From contig JAFKLT010000051.1 of assembly GCA_017309275.1 (NCBI GenBank), positions 1 through 64,000 of the forward strand: 64,000 nt of DNA, given 5' to 3'. Every line of letters begins with the position of its first letter. Within the stretch, counting starts at the first letter, position 1. This DNA comes from Sphingomonadales bacterium (GTDB taxonomy: Bacteria; Pseudomonadota; Alphaproteobacteria; Sphingomonadales; Sphingomonadaceae). This document shows, one piece after another, positions 45,759 to 54,137 of this stretch. The notes below the pieces were generated by a model. It saw nothing but the letters and a program-made list of their open reading frames with translations. It did no database searches and was not told where the DNA came from. A program made the translations under genes and the position numbers.

Positions 45759-46532
45759 ATGCTGAAATTCACCAGGCGCACCGCGCTGTTTACCGGTGCC
45801 ATGGCGAGCCTGATGCTCGTCGCCGGCTGCTCGGGCGGCAAGGATAGCACCGAAGCCAAGGCCGAACCTGCAAAGGTCGAAGCCGAAGCAGGTCCGGCTT
45901 ATGCGCTGATCACCCAGCCCGCCGGCAAGTCGGCACCCGCGGATTATGTCGCGCAGCTTGCCGCCGCCAAGAAATCGGGCGCCATCAGCAAGGTGCTGCT
46001 GCTGCGGTCCAAGCCGAGCGTCGAGGGGCCGGTCGGCTTTGCCAGCCTGGCGGTCGTCGAATTCCCCGATGGCGCCGCCTACGACAAATGGTCGAGCGAA
46101 GCCGCCGCGAAGCTGGGCAAGGACATCGTCGTCCGCCGCGCCGACCTTCTCGTCGACGATCGCGCGAAGACCGCCGATGCGAAATCCGCCTATGTCGTGA
46201 GCCACTATGAAGCGCTCATCCCGGCCGACCAGTATACGACCTATACCAAGGCCTATATCACGCCGAACATGGAAGGGCAGAAGAAGGGCGGCGTCATGAC
46301 CGGCTATGCCATGTACTACGAGCGCGAACCGGCGCCCGGATACAAGGGCAACCGCACCGTTCTCGTAAAGCAATATGTCGACGAAGCCGCCTTCGACCGC
46401 AGCGATGCGATCAAGAAGAAGGACAAGGTCGAGTTGCTGAAGGACCCAGAGTGGAAGCGGATCAACGACACCAAGGACACGCTTCGCAAGGACATTTCGG
46501 GCACGTTGGCCCTCCCTGAAGCCGTCAACTGA
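45759..46532 (+). CDS. Lipoprotein, dimeric alpha/beta-barrel-like
   Basis: The 257-residue protein has an Arg-rich start (F-T-R-R), a hydrophobic run and a lipobox V-A-G-C24. The body consists of two similar halves with K-V-L-L-L-R-S-K and V-V-S-H-Y-E-A-L type strands, which suggests a ferredoxin-like dimeric barrel fold (EthD/antibiotic-monooxygenase-like). Function unknown. It is the first gene of the cluster preceded by TGACAG repeats and is followed by a strong terminator. Confidence 0.72.
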   Translation: MLKFTRRTALFTGAMASLMLVAGCSGGKDSTEAKAEPAKVEAEAGPAYALITQPAGKSAPADYVAQLAAAKKSGAISKVLLLRSKPSVEGPVGFASLAVVEFPDGAAYDKWSSEAAAKLGKDIVVRRADLLVDDRAKTADAKSAYVVSHYEALIPADQYTTYTKAYITPNMEGQKKGGVMTGYAMYYEREPAPGYKGNRTVLVKQYVDEAAFDRSDAIKKKDKVELLKDPEWKRINDTKDTLRKDISGTLALPEAVN

Positions 46533-46540
46533 TCTTCCCC

Positions 46541-46576
46541 GAATGCGCGCCGTTCGAATGCGAACGGCGCGCATTC
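46541..46576 (+). terminator. Strong 16-bp hairpin after lipoprotein gene
   Basis: GAATGCGCGCCGTTCG (46541-46556) and its perfect complement (46561-46576) enclose the loop AATG, 9 nt after the stop codon. The stem is unusually long and perfect. No T-run follows, but the position fits transcription termination or transcript protection. Confidence 0.65.
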
Positions 46577-46722
46577 ATCTGCCTCGCCGGTCGAAACAGG
46601 CCGGGACACACGGCGCGCAAGATCATGCATGACGCGCCGCAATCGATCGATTGCTTTCAGGTCGCGCACGTCTCAAAGCACAGCCACGCAATTCAGGCCC
46701 GCCCAAGCCGAAAGTGGAGATG

Positions 46723-47466
46723 ATGCAGCTTAGTCTGATAATCATTGTCGCGGCCTTCCTGACATCGATCCTGTCAGGCATCTTCGGCATGGCGGGTGGC
46801 CTGATCTTCATGGGATTGCTGGCCTGGGCGCTTCCTGTCGCCGTCGCTCTGGCGCTGCATGGCGTCATACAGTTCGCATCGAATCTGTGGCGCGTGATCC
46901 TGCACCGCGTCCATGTCGCGTGGCGCGTGCTCTTGTGGTTCGGACTGGGTGCTGCAGCGGCCATCGCCTTCTTCTCGGTCGTGATATTCGTCCCGTCCAA
47001 ATTCTATGTCTTCCTGGGCCTTGGCCTGCTCCCGATCCTCGTCTGGCTTCCCGAACGCCTGATCCGCCTTGATGCCGCCAATCGCTGGCATGCACTTAGC
47101 GGCGGTTTTCTGTCGACGGGGCTCTCGCTGGTTTCGGGCGTCTCCGGCCCGCTCACCGACCTTCTATTCGTGCATACCGAACTCAATCGTCATCAGGTGG
47201 TGGCGACCAAGGCGGTGATGCAAGCGATCGGCCATGCCTCGAAGATTCTCGTCTATGGCGGCCTGCTGCTGAACGCAGGCGTGCGCGCGACGCTGCCCCT
47301 GTCGGTATCGGGCACCGCCATCGTCGCATCGATGGCCGGCATCATGGTCGGCGGCTATATTCTCGACCGCATCAGCGACGCGCATTTCCGCGCCGGACGT
47401 CGCTGGATCGTGACACTGGTCGGTCTGGCATTCCTGTATCAGGCGGCCGCAATCGCCCTGGCCTGA
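46723..47466 (+). CDS. TSUP-family membrane transporter (TauE/SafE-like)
   Basis: The 247-residue protein has about seven hydrophobic segments and the family landmarks: G-I-F-G-M-A-G-G-L-I in the first segment and S-G-V-S-G-P-L-T-D-L-L at the repeat. TSUP proteins move sulfite, sulfoacetate and other organic or sulfur anions. ATG 46723 and 46720 are both possible starts behind GGAG. The stop codon is part of the TGACAG repeat that precedes the next gene. The substrate is unknown. Confidence 0.82.
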   Translation: MQLSLIIIVAAFLTSILSGIFGMAGGLIFMGLLAWALPVAVALALHGVIQFASNLWRVILHRVHVAWRVLLWFGLGAAAAIAFFSVVIFVPSKFYVFLGLGLLPILVWLPERLIRLDAANRWHALSGGFLSTGLSLVSGVSGPLTDLLFVHTELNRHQVVATKAVMQAIGHASKILVYGGLLLNAGVRATLPLSVSGTAIVASMAGIMVGGYILDRISDAHFRAGRRWIVTLVGLAFLYQAAAIALA

Positions 47467-47480
47467 CAGCGCGGTGACAG
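47464..47480. promoter_or_regulatory. TGACAG-N5-TGACAG direct repeat
   Basis: TGACAG (47464-47469) and TGACAG (47475-47480) are spaced by 5 nt, exactly as at 45625-45641. They lie 44 nt before the beta-propeller gene start. Candidate binding site of the PhoP-like regulator at 49825. Confidence 0.62.
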
Positions 47481-47524
47481 CCGCACCCGCATAGTCTTCT
47501 ACCATTCAATAGGGAGAGAAGATT

Positions 47525-48577
47525 ATGCGACTGGGTTTCATGCTAGCCTGCCTTTCGACGGCGGCGTTCGTGCCCGCCTTTGCGGCGGAACCGATCTATA
47601 CGCTCGAGAAGGCGGTCGTCCTGCCGAGCACCGACAGCGACTGGGATTATATCAAGCTCGAACCGCATGGTTCGCGACTGTTCATCGCGCGTCGCAAGGA
47701 CGGGCTGACCGTCTATGACATCAAGACGCACAAGGTGGTCGGCCAGGTCGAAAACTCGATCGGCGCGAACGGCCCGTTGCTGCTGCCCCAGTTCAATCGC
47801 GGTTATGTCGCCATGACCGACGGTTCGCTGCTGAGCTTCGAACTGAAGTCGCTGAAGGTCCTGGACCGCATCCCGCTTGCCAAGGACGGCGGTCTCAACG
47901 GCGTCGTTTATGACGCCGCGACGAAGCGCATCCACGCCGTCGTCGGTTCGCGGCAGGCCGAGTCCGGCTGGTTCACGCTAGACGCCGCAACCGGCAAATT
48001 GCTGTCGACGAAGGTGTTTCCGTTCAAGAAGATGGATGACCCCTCGCCCGACGGGAAAGGCCATCTGTTCGCGCCAGCGCGCTATGACAAGATATTGATG
48101 CAGCTCGATTCCAACACGCTGGCCGAGCAAGCCCGCTGGAACATCAACTGCGAACAGGTCGTGGCGGTCGAATACCAGCCGCATACCGACCGGATCCTGA
48201 TCGGCTGCCGCGGCGACAAGCCCGTATTCCTGGCGCTCGATGCCAGGACCGGCGCCGAAGTGGCCCGTATCCCGATCGGCAAGGGCATCGACGGCATGGC
48301 GGTCGACGAGGTTCGCCACCGCATCGTCACGACGAACGGCGGCGACAGCTCGATGACGGTCATCGAACAGGCCGGGCCGGACAGCTATCGCCTGCTCGGC
48401 AACGTCCAGACCCGTCCGCAAGCGCGTGTCATGCAACTCGACGAGGCGAGCGGCCGTGTCTTCACCGTCACTGCCGATGCGACATTTGCCGCCCCCGATG
48501 AGAAGGGTGTCGCGGCGCCCACTTTCCACAAGGACAGCTTCGCCGTTCTTACCTATCGGCCTGCCGGACCGAACTGA
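47525..48577 (+). CDS. Periplasmic beta-propeller protein (YVTN-like)
   Basis: The 350-residue protein has a signal peptide (cleavage near F-A-A, residue 20) and repeated propeller blades with short D-x-x-T/K-H-K-V-V and L-D-A-x-T-G motifs (for example V-Y-D-I-K-T-H-K-V-V; T-L-D-A-A-T-G-K; A-L-D-A-R-T-G-A-E-V-A-R-I-P-I-G-K-G-I-D-G-M-A-V-D). It resembles YncE-type periplasmic proteins. The start follows AGGGAGAGAAG. The binding partner is unknown. Confidence 0.82.
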   Translation: MRLGFMLACLSTAAFVPAFAAEPIYTLEKAVVLPSTDSDWDYIKLEPHGSRLFIARRKDGLTVYDIKTHKVVGQVENSIGANGPLLLPQFNRGYVAMTDGSLLSFELKSLKVLDRIPLAKDGGLNGVVYDAATKRIHAVVGSRQAESGWFTLDAATGKLLSTKVFPFKKMDDPSPDGKGHLFAPARYDKILMQLDSNTLAEQARWNINCEQVVAVEYQPHTDRILIGCRGDKPVFLALDARTGAEVARIPIGKGIDGMAVDEVRHRIVTTNGGDSSMTVIEQAGPDSYRLLGNVQTRPQARVMQLDEASGRVFTVTADATFAAPDEKGVAAPTFHKDSFAVLTYRPAGPN

Positions 48578-48685
48578 CCGGCCGGCCCCGGGGTCGTCCG
48601 GCGAAGCCGGGCGGCCCCACCCTTGCGCCGCCCGCCTGGCGCCAATCCTAACGCGACGAGCCTGAATGAACGGCCACAAAAAAAG

Positions 48686-48708
48686 GGGGACGACCAGAGG
48701 CCGTCCCC
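48686..48708 (-). terminator. Rho-independent terminator of 48732-49280 gene
   Basis: On the minus strand GGGGACG and CGTCCCC form a stem, followed after one C by seven T (complement of 48678-48684). It lies 24 nt past the stop codon of the leftward gene. Confidence 0.85.
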
Positions 48709-48731
48709 GTCATTACACCCGATATCAGGAT

Positions 48732-49280
48732 TTATCGAGCGGGAGAGAATAGTGCTTCGACGCTGGCGATCTTCGGCGCCACCGCATCGCGAATGCGGAC
48801 GCCCGGCTGCATGAAGTCGATATCGATCAAGCCACTGTCCGGAGACTGCTTGAACGCAAGGACCATGGTGACGGGCAGATATTTGCCGGTCGAATCCTTG
48901 AGCGGAACGAGGATCGAAACCTTCTTGTTGAAATCGGGGGTACCCCACTTCGATTCGACCTGGGTCACGCCCTTTTTTGCGGTGATCGCGTCACCCGGCG
49001 AAGAGGCATTGCCGATGCGGTCGGGAAAGGTCCCCGCGATCATCGTATATTCGGTCATCCCGGCCGGGATCGCGTGAATCGTGATACTGACCAGTTCGGG
49101 GTGCGCGGCGATGATTTCATCGACGATCTTCTGCGCGACGATCTTTTGCTTGGGGCCGACCCAATTCTTCGGAGTCTGCGGCGTCGAGGCAGCGCGCGGA
49201 ATTTCCTCGCCTCCCCAGCTTGCGGTCGGAACCGCGAAGATAATGGCGGCGACGGCCGCTTTCAAAATTGCGTTTTTCAT
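48732..49280 (-). CDS. Secreted protein of unknown function
   Basis: The 182-residue protein has a Sec signal peptide (MKNAILKAAVAAIIFAVPTASWG). The mature part contains K-I-V-D-E-I-I-A-A-H-P-E-L-V-S-I-T-I-H-A-I-P and a beta-rich half with K-K-V-S-I-L-V-P-L-K-D-S-T-G and T-M-V-L-A-F-K. It looks like a small sensory (PAS/Cache-like) or binding domain, but I cannot name the family. It is divergent from the PepSY gene and shares its GTCAG-repeat intergenic region, so it is probably controlled by the same regulator. Confidence 0.75.
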   Translation of the reverse strand: MKNAILKAAVAAIIFAVPTASWGGEEIPRAASTPQTPKNWVGPKQKIVAQKIVDEIIAAHPELVSITIHAIPAGMTEYTMIAGTFPDRIGNASSPGDAITAKKGVTQVESKWGTPDFNKKVSILVPLKDSTGKYLPVTMVLAFKQSPDSGLIDIDFMQPGVRIRDAVAPKIASVEALFSPAR

Positions 49281-49352
49281 ATGGTTTCTCCTCTCGTCTC
49301 TCGATCCGGTTGGCCGGAGTCCCTCGTTACCGGACCTGACTAGGAGTATTGG

Positions 49353-49408
49353 CTGTCAGCATGCTGTCGCGCGAAATGCGCAAAAACGGCTGTCAGCTTG
49401 TCATCAGC
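49353..49408. promoter_or_regulatory. Two 11-bp-spaced (T)GTCAG repeats in divergent promoter region
   Basis: CTGTCA (49353-49358) with CTGTCG (49364-49369), and GTCAGC (49392-49397) with ATCAGC (49403-49408), are both pairs at 11-nt spacing. They sit between the leftward secreted protein and the rightward PepSY-regulator-kinase operon. Candidate sites for autoregulation by the regulator at 49825. Confidence 0.58.
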
Positions 49409-49453
49409 AAAGACGGGCTAGAAAGGGGCATCAATTGAACAAGGATGATCGAA

Positions 49454-49825
49454 ATGCGTATCCTAGCCCCCATCGCCATTCTGGTGGCCGCCGCCGTTCC
49501 GGCCGCCTATATCGCCAGCCCCGCCATCGCCCATGCGTTCGAGAAGAAATCGAAGGTCAAGGAAGACAAGCAGACGAAGGAAGAGCGCAAGCGCGCCGAG
49601 CAGGAGGCGATCCGCCAGGCCGTCCAGCGCGGCGAGCTGTTGCCCCTGCCCCGCGTCCTTGCCATCGCGCAGAAGAGCGTGCCGGGCGATGTGGTAAAGG
49701 TCGAGCTGGACTATGAGCCCACGGGCATCAAATATGAGGTGAAGATATTGACCGCGTCGGGCCGAGTGCGCGAGGTCGAAATCAACGCCCGCACCGGCAG
49801 CGTCATAAGGATCGAGGATGATTGA
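49454..49825 (+). CDS. PepSY-domain protein
   Basis: The 123-residue protein begins with a signal peptide or membrane anchor (M-R-I-L-A-P-I-A-I-L-V-A-A-A-V-P), continues with a highly charged linker (K-K-S-K-V-K-E-D-K-Q-T-K-E-E-R-K-R), and ends with a PepSY domain (Y-E-V-K-I-L-T-A-S-G-R-V-R-E-V-E-I-N-A-R-T-G-S-V). The start at 49454 is preferred because AAGGA lies 8 nt upstream. PepSY proteins often sit beside PhoP/PhoQ-type systems and may modulate the kinase from the periplasm. Confidence 0.82.
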   Translation: MRILAPIAILVAAAVPAAYIASPAIAHAFEKKSKVKEDKQTKEERKRAEQEAIRQAVQRGELLPLPRVLAIAQKSVPGDVVKVELDYEPTGIKYEVKILTASGRVREVEINARTGSVIRIEDD

Positions 49826-50490
49826 TGCGCGCACTGCTGGTTGAGGACGATCCCGATCTTTCGGAGGACGTCGCGCGCTCGCTGGCCGCGGCAGGTTTCG
49901 TCGTCGACCGGTGCAGCAATGGCGAGGACGCCTGGTTCCAGGGCGACGTCGAGGATTATGCGATCGCGATCCTCGACCTGGGCCTTCCGCGCCTCGACGG
50001 CCTGAGCGTCCTGCGCCGTTGGCGCGCCGCGTCGCGGACGATGCCCGTGCTGATCCTGACGGCACGCGGTGAATGGACCGAAAAGGTCGAGGGGATCGAC
50101 GCGGGCGCCGACGATTATATGTCGAAGCCGTTCGCGACCGGCGAACTGATCGCGCGCGTCCGCGCGCTGGTCAGGCGTGCGTCGGGCCATGCGAGCGCCA
50201 TGCTGACCGTCGGCGATCTCGTCATCGATACCGCGCGCATGAACGCATCGATCCGCGACCGGCAGGCCCAATTGTCGCAGCTTGAATTCCGCCTGATCAA
50301 TTATCTTGCGCACCAGCAGGACCGGATCGTGCCCGCGGGCGAAATCGCCGAACATCTGTACGGCGCCACCGATGGATCGGATACCAACGCGGTCGAGGCG
50401 ATCGTCACGCGGCTGCGACGAAAGCTGGGAAGTTCCGCCATCGAAACGCGGCGCGGGCTCGGCTATCTGCTGACGGGCAAGGCCGGATGA
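49825..50490 (+). CDS. PhoP-like response regulator
   Basis: The 221-residue OmpR-family regulator has E7-D8-D9, phospho-acceptor Asp51 (I-L-D-L-G-L-P) and M-S-K-P-F. Its DNA-binding domain contains D-T-N-A-V-E-A-I-V-T-R-L-R-R-K-L and R-G-L-G-Y-L-L. It overlaps the PepSY stop by one base (TGATG) and the kinase start by 4 nt. PhoP-type regulators bind direct repeats with 11-bp periodicity, and repeats of that spacing recur around this operon. Confidence 0.9.
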   Translation: MRALLVEDDPDLSEDVARSLAAAGFVVDRCSNGEDAWFQGDVEDYAIAILDLGLPRLDGLSVLRRWRAASRTMPVLILTARGEWTEKVEGIDAGADDYMSKPFATGELIARVRALVRRASGHASAMLTVGDLVIDTARMNASIRDRQAQLSQLEFRLINYLAHQQDRIVPAGEIAEHLYGATDGSDTNAVEAIVTRLRRKLGSSAIETRRGLGYLLTGKAG

Positions 50491-51845
50491 GGAGAAACTC
50501 GCTCCGCCTGCGCTTGCTGGCGGGCGCGGCCGTCACCGTCTTTCTGGCCCTCGCGCTGGCGTGGGCCGGAATATCCTGGCTTTTCCTGCAGCATGTCGAA
50601 CGGCGCGAGGCCGATGCCCTTGTCCAGATCGCCGAACAGGTCGTCGCCGGCCTGACCGTCGGCGCCGACGGCCGCCCGGTTGTGGAACCCCGGCCCGCCG
50701 ACCCCCGCTTTCAGCAGATCGCGGGCGGAAGCTATTGGCAGGCGACGAACGCGCGCGGTTCGGTCCAGTCGCAATCCTTGTGGGATCAAAGCCTTCCCCG
50801 CACGGGCGCTTCGCTGAACCGGTGGACGCGCGCGACGGTGATGGGCCCCTATGGCAAACAACTCACGATGGTCAGCCGCCAGATCAGGCCCGACGAGCGA
50901 CCGCTGGGGGTGACCGTCCGCGTGGCGAACGACAATAGCGAGGTGCGCAGCGCGGTCCGGGACTTCGACCGCGTGCTCGCCTTGTCGCTGGCGCTGCTGT
51001 GGCTCGTCCTGTCCATCGCCGCCTATGTGCAGGTCAGCCTTGGCCTGAGACCGCTCGATCGCCTGCGCCGCGATCTCGAGCGGCTGCGCCGAAGCCCGAG
51101 CGCGCGGCTTTCCGAACATCATCCGCATGAAATCCACCCGCTGATCGAGGCGATCAACGCGATGGCCACGGCCCGCGAGGGCGACCTTGTTCGGGCAAGA
51201 CGGCGCGCGGCCGACCTCGCCCACGGGCTGAAGACGCCACTTGCGGTCGTCGCGGCGCAAAGCCGCCGCGTCCGCGAAGCCGGCGCCGACAATGCCGCCG
51301 AAAGCCTGGACCGGGCGGTCGAGGCGGTGGGCGCGGCGCTGGAAGCCGAACTGGCGCGCTCGCGCGCGGCGGCGGCACGCGGGGCGAGCGGCGATAGCGA
51401 CGCGATCGAGGTGGTCGAAGGCCTGGTTTCGGTGATCGAACGGACCGAGGAAGGCGAAGCGATCGCCTTTTCTATCGATATCGCACCCGGTCTGCGCGCG
51501 CCGGTCGACGGAACCGACCTCGCCGAAATGCTTGGCGCGCTTATCGAGAACGCCACCCGTCACGCGCGGCGCCAGGTTCGGATCGAAGGTCGTCGAGAGG
51601 CCGGCGCGATCATCCTGCGCGTTGAGGATGACGGCCCCGGAATGGACGCATCGGCGATCGAGGTCGCCACGCAGCGCGGCGTCCGGATCGACGAGCGCGG
51701 CAGCGGGCATGGCCTGGGCCTGTCGATCGTCCGCGACCTGGCAGACGCGACCGAGGCCATGTTCGGGCTGGGAGCATCCGCACTCGGCGGCCTCTCCGCC
51801 GAGCTGCGCTGGGCATCGCCCGATCATCCGCCGAAACGGCGCTGA
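50487..51845 (+). CDS. PhoQ-like sensor histidine kinase
   Basis: The 452-residue kinase has transmembrane segments at about 10-32 and 165-187 with a periplasmic domain between. The phospho-acceptor motif D-L-A-H-G-L-K-T-P-L-A-V is the HxLKTPL form of PhoQ. G1 is V-E-D-D-G-P-G-M and G2 is G-S-G-H-G-L-G-L-S. Its 3' end overlaps the convergent receptor-like gene by 22 nt. Confidence 0.9.
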   Translation: MRRNSLRLRLLAGAAVTVFLALALAWAGISWLFLQHVERREADALVQIAEQVVAGLTVGADGRPVVEPRPADPRFQQIAGGSYWQATNARGSVQSQSLWDQSLPRTGASLNRWTRATVMGPYGKQLTMVSRQIRPDERPLGVTVRVANDNSEVRSAVRDFDRVLALSLALLWLVLSIAAYVQVSLGLRPLDRLRRDLERLRRSPSARLSEHHPHEIHPLIEAINAMATAREGDLVRARRRAADLAHGLKTPLAVVAAQSRRVREAGADNAAESLDRAVEAVGAALEAELARSRAAAARGASGDSDAIEVVEGLVSVIERTEEGEAIAFSIDIAPGLRAPVDGTDLAEMLGALIENATRHARRQVRIEGRREAGAIILRVEDDGPGMDASAIEVATQRGVRIDERGSGHGLGLSIVRDLADATEAMFGLGASALGGLSAELRWASPDHPPKRR

Positions 51846-53857
51846 ATTTCAAAGCCGACATAAGGCCCTGCGCGCAGGGTCCGCACGTCGGTGTATCGAT
51901 AAGCGCTGCCGCCCCGAATGCCCGTATAGATTTCCCGCGTCCTGACACCGGGGCTGTCGGTGAGGTTGCGGCCGTAGAGCCGCAGCGTCCAATGCGAGTC
52001 CGGCTTATATTCGACGAAGAGCTCGAGGCGGCCGCCAAGCCGGTCGGTCTGAATCTCGCGGATCTTGAAGCTGCGCTGTTCCTCCGCGAAGGTGAAGCTG
52101 CCGCCCCAGCGGAGTTTCCAGGCCGGAATGTCGTGGCTGAGCGTCACCTTGGCCTCCAGCGGGAGGTCCTTTGAGATGCGCCGACGCTCGCCGGTCGACG
52201 GATCGGTCGCCCGGCTGCGCCGCGCGGTCGCATCGCCCGTCACCAGCACGCCCTTCAACCCCAGCCTATCGAGCGGCAATTTGACCGACGCTTCGAATTC
52301 GTCGCGCCGCGCGCTGCCGATATTTCCGATGCCGTCATAGACGACGCCGCCGATCGTGAGCGGAAGCTGGTCGATAAGGTCCGAAATCCACTCGCGCCGG
52401 GCGGCAAGGACGATCGAACCCGCACCGAAGCGATGTTCGTAAGCAACCTCTGCGCGCCACAAGCTGTCGGGCTCGAGGTCGCGATTGCCTGCGCTGATCG
52501 TCCCCGCGTTGAGCGACGCCGCGCCGACGAAATTGCCGAAGTCGAGCTGGCCGACCTCGCGTTCGACCAGAACGCGCAGTTCGTGACTTCCCGCCGGCGA
52601 CCAGCTGAGGCGTGCGCGCGGTTTCAGAAAGGACAGCGACTTGGAAAGGCTGGTGTCGCCGGACTGGGTCAGACGCGACACCTCGTAGCGCAGGCCGGCG
52701 TCCAGTGCGAACGCGCCGCCGAGTTTCCAATTGGAATTGGCGAAGAATTCGGCCCGATGTTCCTCGACGCGGACCTGGGCGTTGGGCAGCGCGATCTCGA
52801 CGTCGTTTTCGAACAGCCGGTTCAGGCTGTCGAGGCTGTTGATCGCGCCTTCGGCCCCCAGTTCGAACGTCGCGGCGCCGCGCTTGTGCCGAAAGGCCGC
52901 GCGCATGATCGCCTCGCGCCGAACCGAATTCTTGTTCGAAATGTCGCTTTCGGTGGCGGAGCTTTCGCGATCCTCGCCCGCACCGCGTTCGTAACGATAG
53001 CTGGAGATGAAGTCGAAATCGGTCGTGGACCCCAACGGCCGTTCGAAGCGAAGTCCGCCTTCATAGATGCGCGTCCGCTTCCGCTCGCTGCCGCGAATGG
53101 TCGCAGGAACGGGAAAGCTGATATCATAACCGAGGTCGACGATCTGGCGCTTTGCCCGAATGAGGCCGTCGAGCCGCAACGTCCCGCCGAGCATCGCCTT
53201 GCGATACTCCGCCGTCGCGTCGATCCCGCGCGTCTCCTCAGGCTGGAAATAGCGCGCGAGCCGCAGCGGCGTGCCGTCGAGCGCATAGCGGTTCCGGGTT
53301 CCGTATCCATGCTCGTCGTCGATGTCGCGGTAGAGCGCGGCGCTGAGATTGACGATGTGACCGCCCTTGTCGAAATCGACCTGCCCGGCCACGCGCGGCG
53401 CAAGGCCCACGTCGCGATAGAAGCCCTGGCGCCATTCGGCGCGGCCGCCAAGACGACCGGACTTGGCGAGAACCACATTCGCCAGAAGCGCGTAGCCCTG
53501 CATATCGACGCCGGGAGCCCCTGCCCGCAAGATTTCGATCCGCTCGACCCGCGCCGCCGGAATGCGCTTCAATATGTCCTCCAGCGTCTCTGCCTTGCCG
53601 GCGGGCCGCTGACCATCGATCAGCACATTGCCGCCCGCGCCCGAATAGCCGCGAAGCGAACTATTCCCCTCGACGAGCCGAAAGCCGGGCAGCAGGGCGA
53701 TCATGTCGAAGGCATTCGACGGCTGGCCGAAGGCGAAGAATTCGGCCGGGTAGACCGGCTGGTCCTGCGCGGCGGCTTCCTGGCTCGCGGCCGGTGCCGC
53801 ATGGCACAGGATCGGAGCGACAAGAACGGCAGCCAGCGCGGCTCGGGCGGTATGCAT
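51824..53857 (-). CDS. TonB-receptor-like outer-membrane protein
   Basis: The 677-residue protein has a signal peptide (cleavage near P-A-A-S, about 26) and a plug-like domain (N-V-L-I-D-G-Q-R-P-A-G-K-A-E-T-L-E-D-I-L-K-R-I-P-A-A-R-V-E-R-I-E-I-L-R-A-G-A-P-G-V-D-M-Q-G). A barrel follows. It lacks a clear TonB box, and the last residues (R-R-F-G-G) lack the terminal Phe. It belongs to the short-plug group of sphingomonad receptors without known ligand. Upstream lies a GTCAG-type repeat, so it is likely a target of the PhoP-like regulator it faces. Confidence 0.8.
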   Translation of the reverse strand: MHTARAALAAVLVAPILCHAAPAASQEAAAQDQPVYPAEFFAFGQPSNAFDMIALLPGFRLVEGNSSLRGYSGAGGNVLIDGQRPAGKAETLEDILKRIPAARVERIEILRAGAPGVDMQGYALLANVVLAKSGRLGGRAEWRQGFYRDVGLAPRVAGQVDFDKGGHIVNLSAALYRDIDDEHGYGTRNRYALDGTPLRLARYFQPEETRGIDATAEYRKAMLGGTLRLDGLIRAKRQIVDLGYDISFPVPATIRGSERKRTRIYEGGLRFERPLGSTTDFDFISSYRYERGAGEDRESSATESDISNKNSVRREAIMRAAFRHKRGAATFELGAEGAINSLDSLNRLFENDVEIALPNAQVRVEEHRAEFFANSNWKLGGAFALDAGLRYEVSRLTQSGDTSLSKSLSFLKPRARLSWSPAGSHELRVLVEREVGQLDFGNFVGAASLNAGTISAGNRDLEPDSLWRAEVAYEHRFGAGSIVLAARREWISDLIDQLPLTIGGVVYDGIGNIGSARRDEFEASVKLPLDRLGLKGVLVTGDATARRSRATDPSTGERRRISKDLPLEAKVTLSHDIPAWKLRWGGSFTFAEEQRSFKIREIQTDRLGGRLELFVEYKPDSHWTLRLYGRNLTDSPGVRTREIYTGIRGGSAYRYTDVRTLRAGPYVGFEIQRRFGG

Positions 53858-53914
53858 CGGGATCCCCTTCCTTGCGCGGCAGTGTCCGCGCCGGGGCCCA
53901 ATGGACGAGTAATG

Positions 53915-53953
53915 CTGACGCCCCGCTTTCAGTCGGTGTCAGCGGGGCGTCAG
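53915..53953. promoter_or_regulatory. 12-bp inverted repeat with TGAC direct repeats
   Basis: CTGACGCCCCGC (53915-53926) and GCGGGGCGTCAG (53942-53953) are perfect inverted repeats around a 15-nt loop. On the minus strand TGACG, TGACA and TGAAA follow one another at 11 and 10 nt. The layout (direct repeat, 15-nt loop, closing inverted copy) is like 45623-45655. It lies 58 nt upstream of the receptor-like gene. Confidence 0.6.
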
Positions 53954-54137
53954 ATAGCATCCGACCGCAAAGCCGACCGAGCGCCGACCGAGCGACAGGT
54001 ACGTGAAAGCAATCCTTCCTAGGGTGCCGGCACTGTCTAGATCGGCACGAGGCCGGCACCGGGATGCGAACATGTCCGCCGGAATGCGTCGGCCAACGCC
54101 GCGGCCCCGCGGCCGCCGTGTCGCCCCGGAGGATTGC

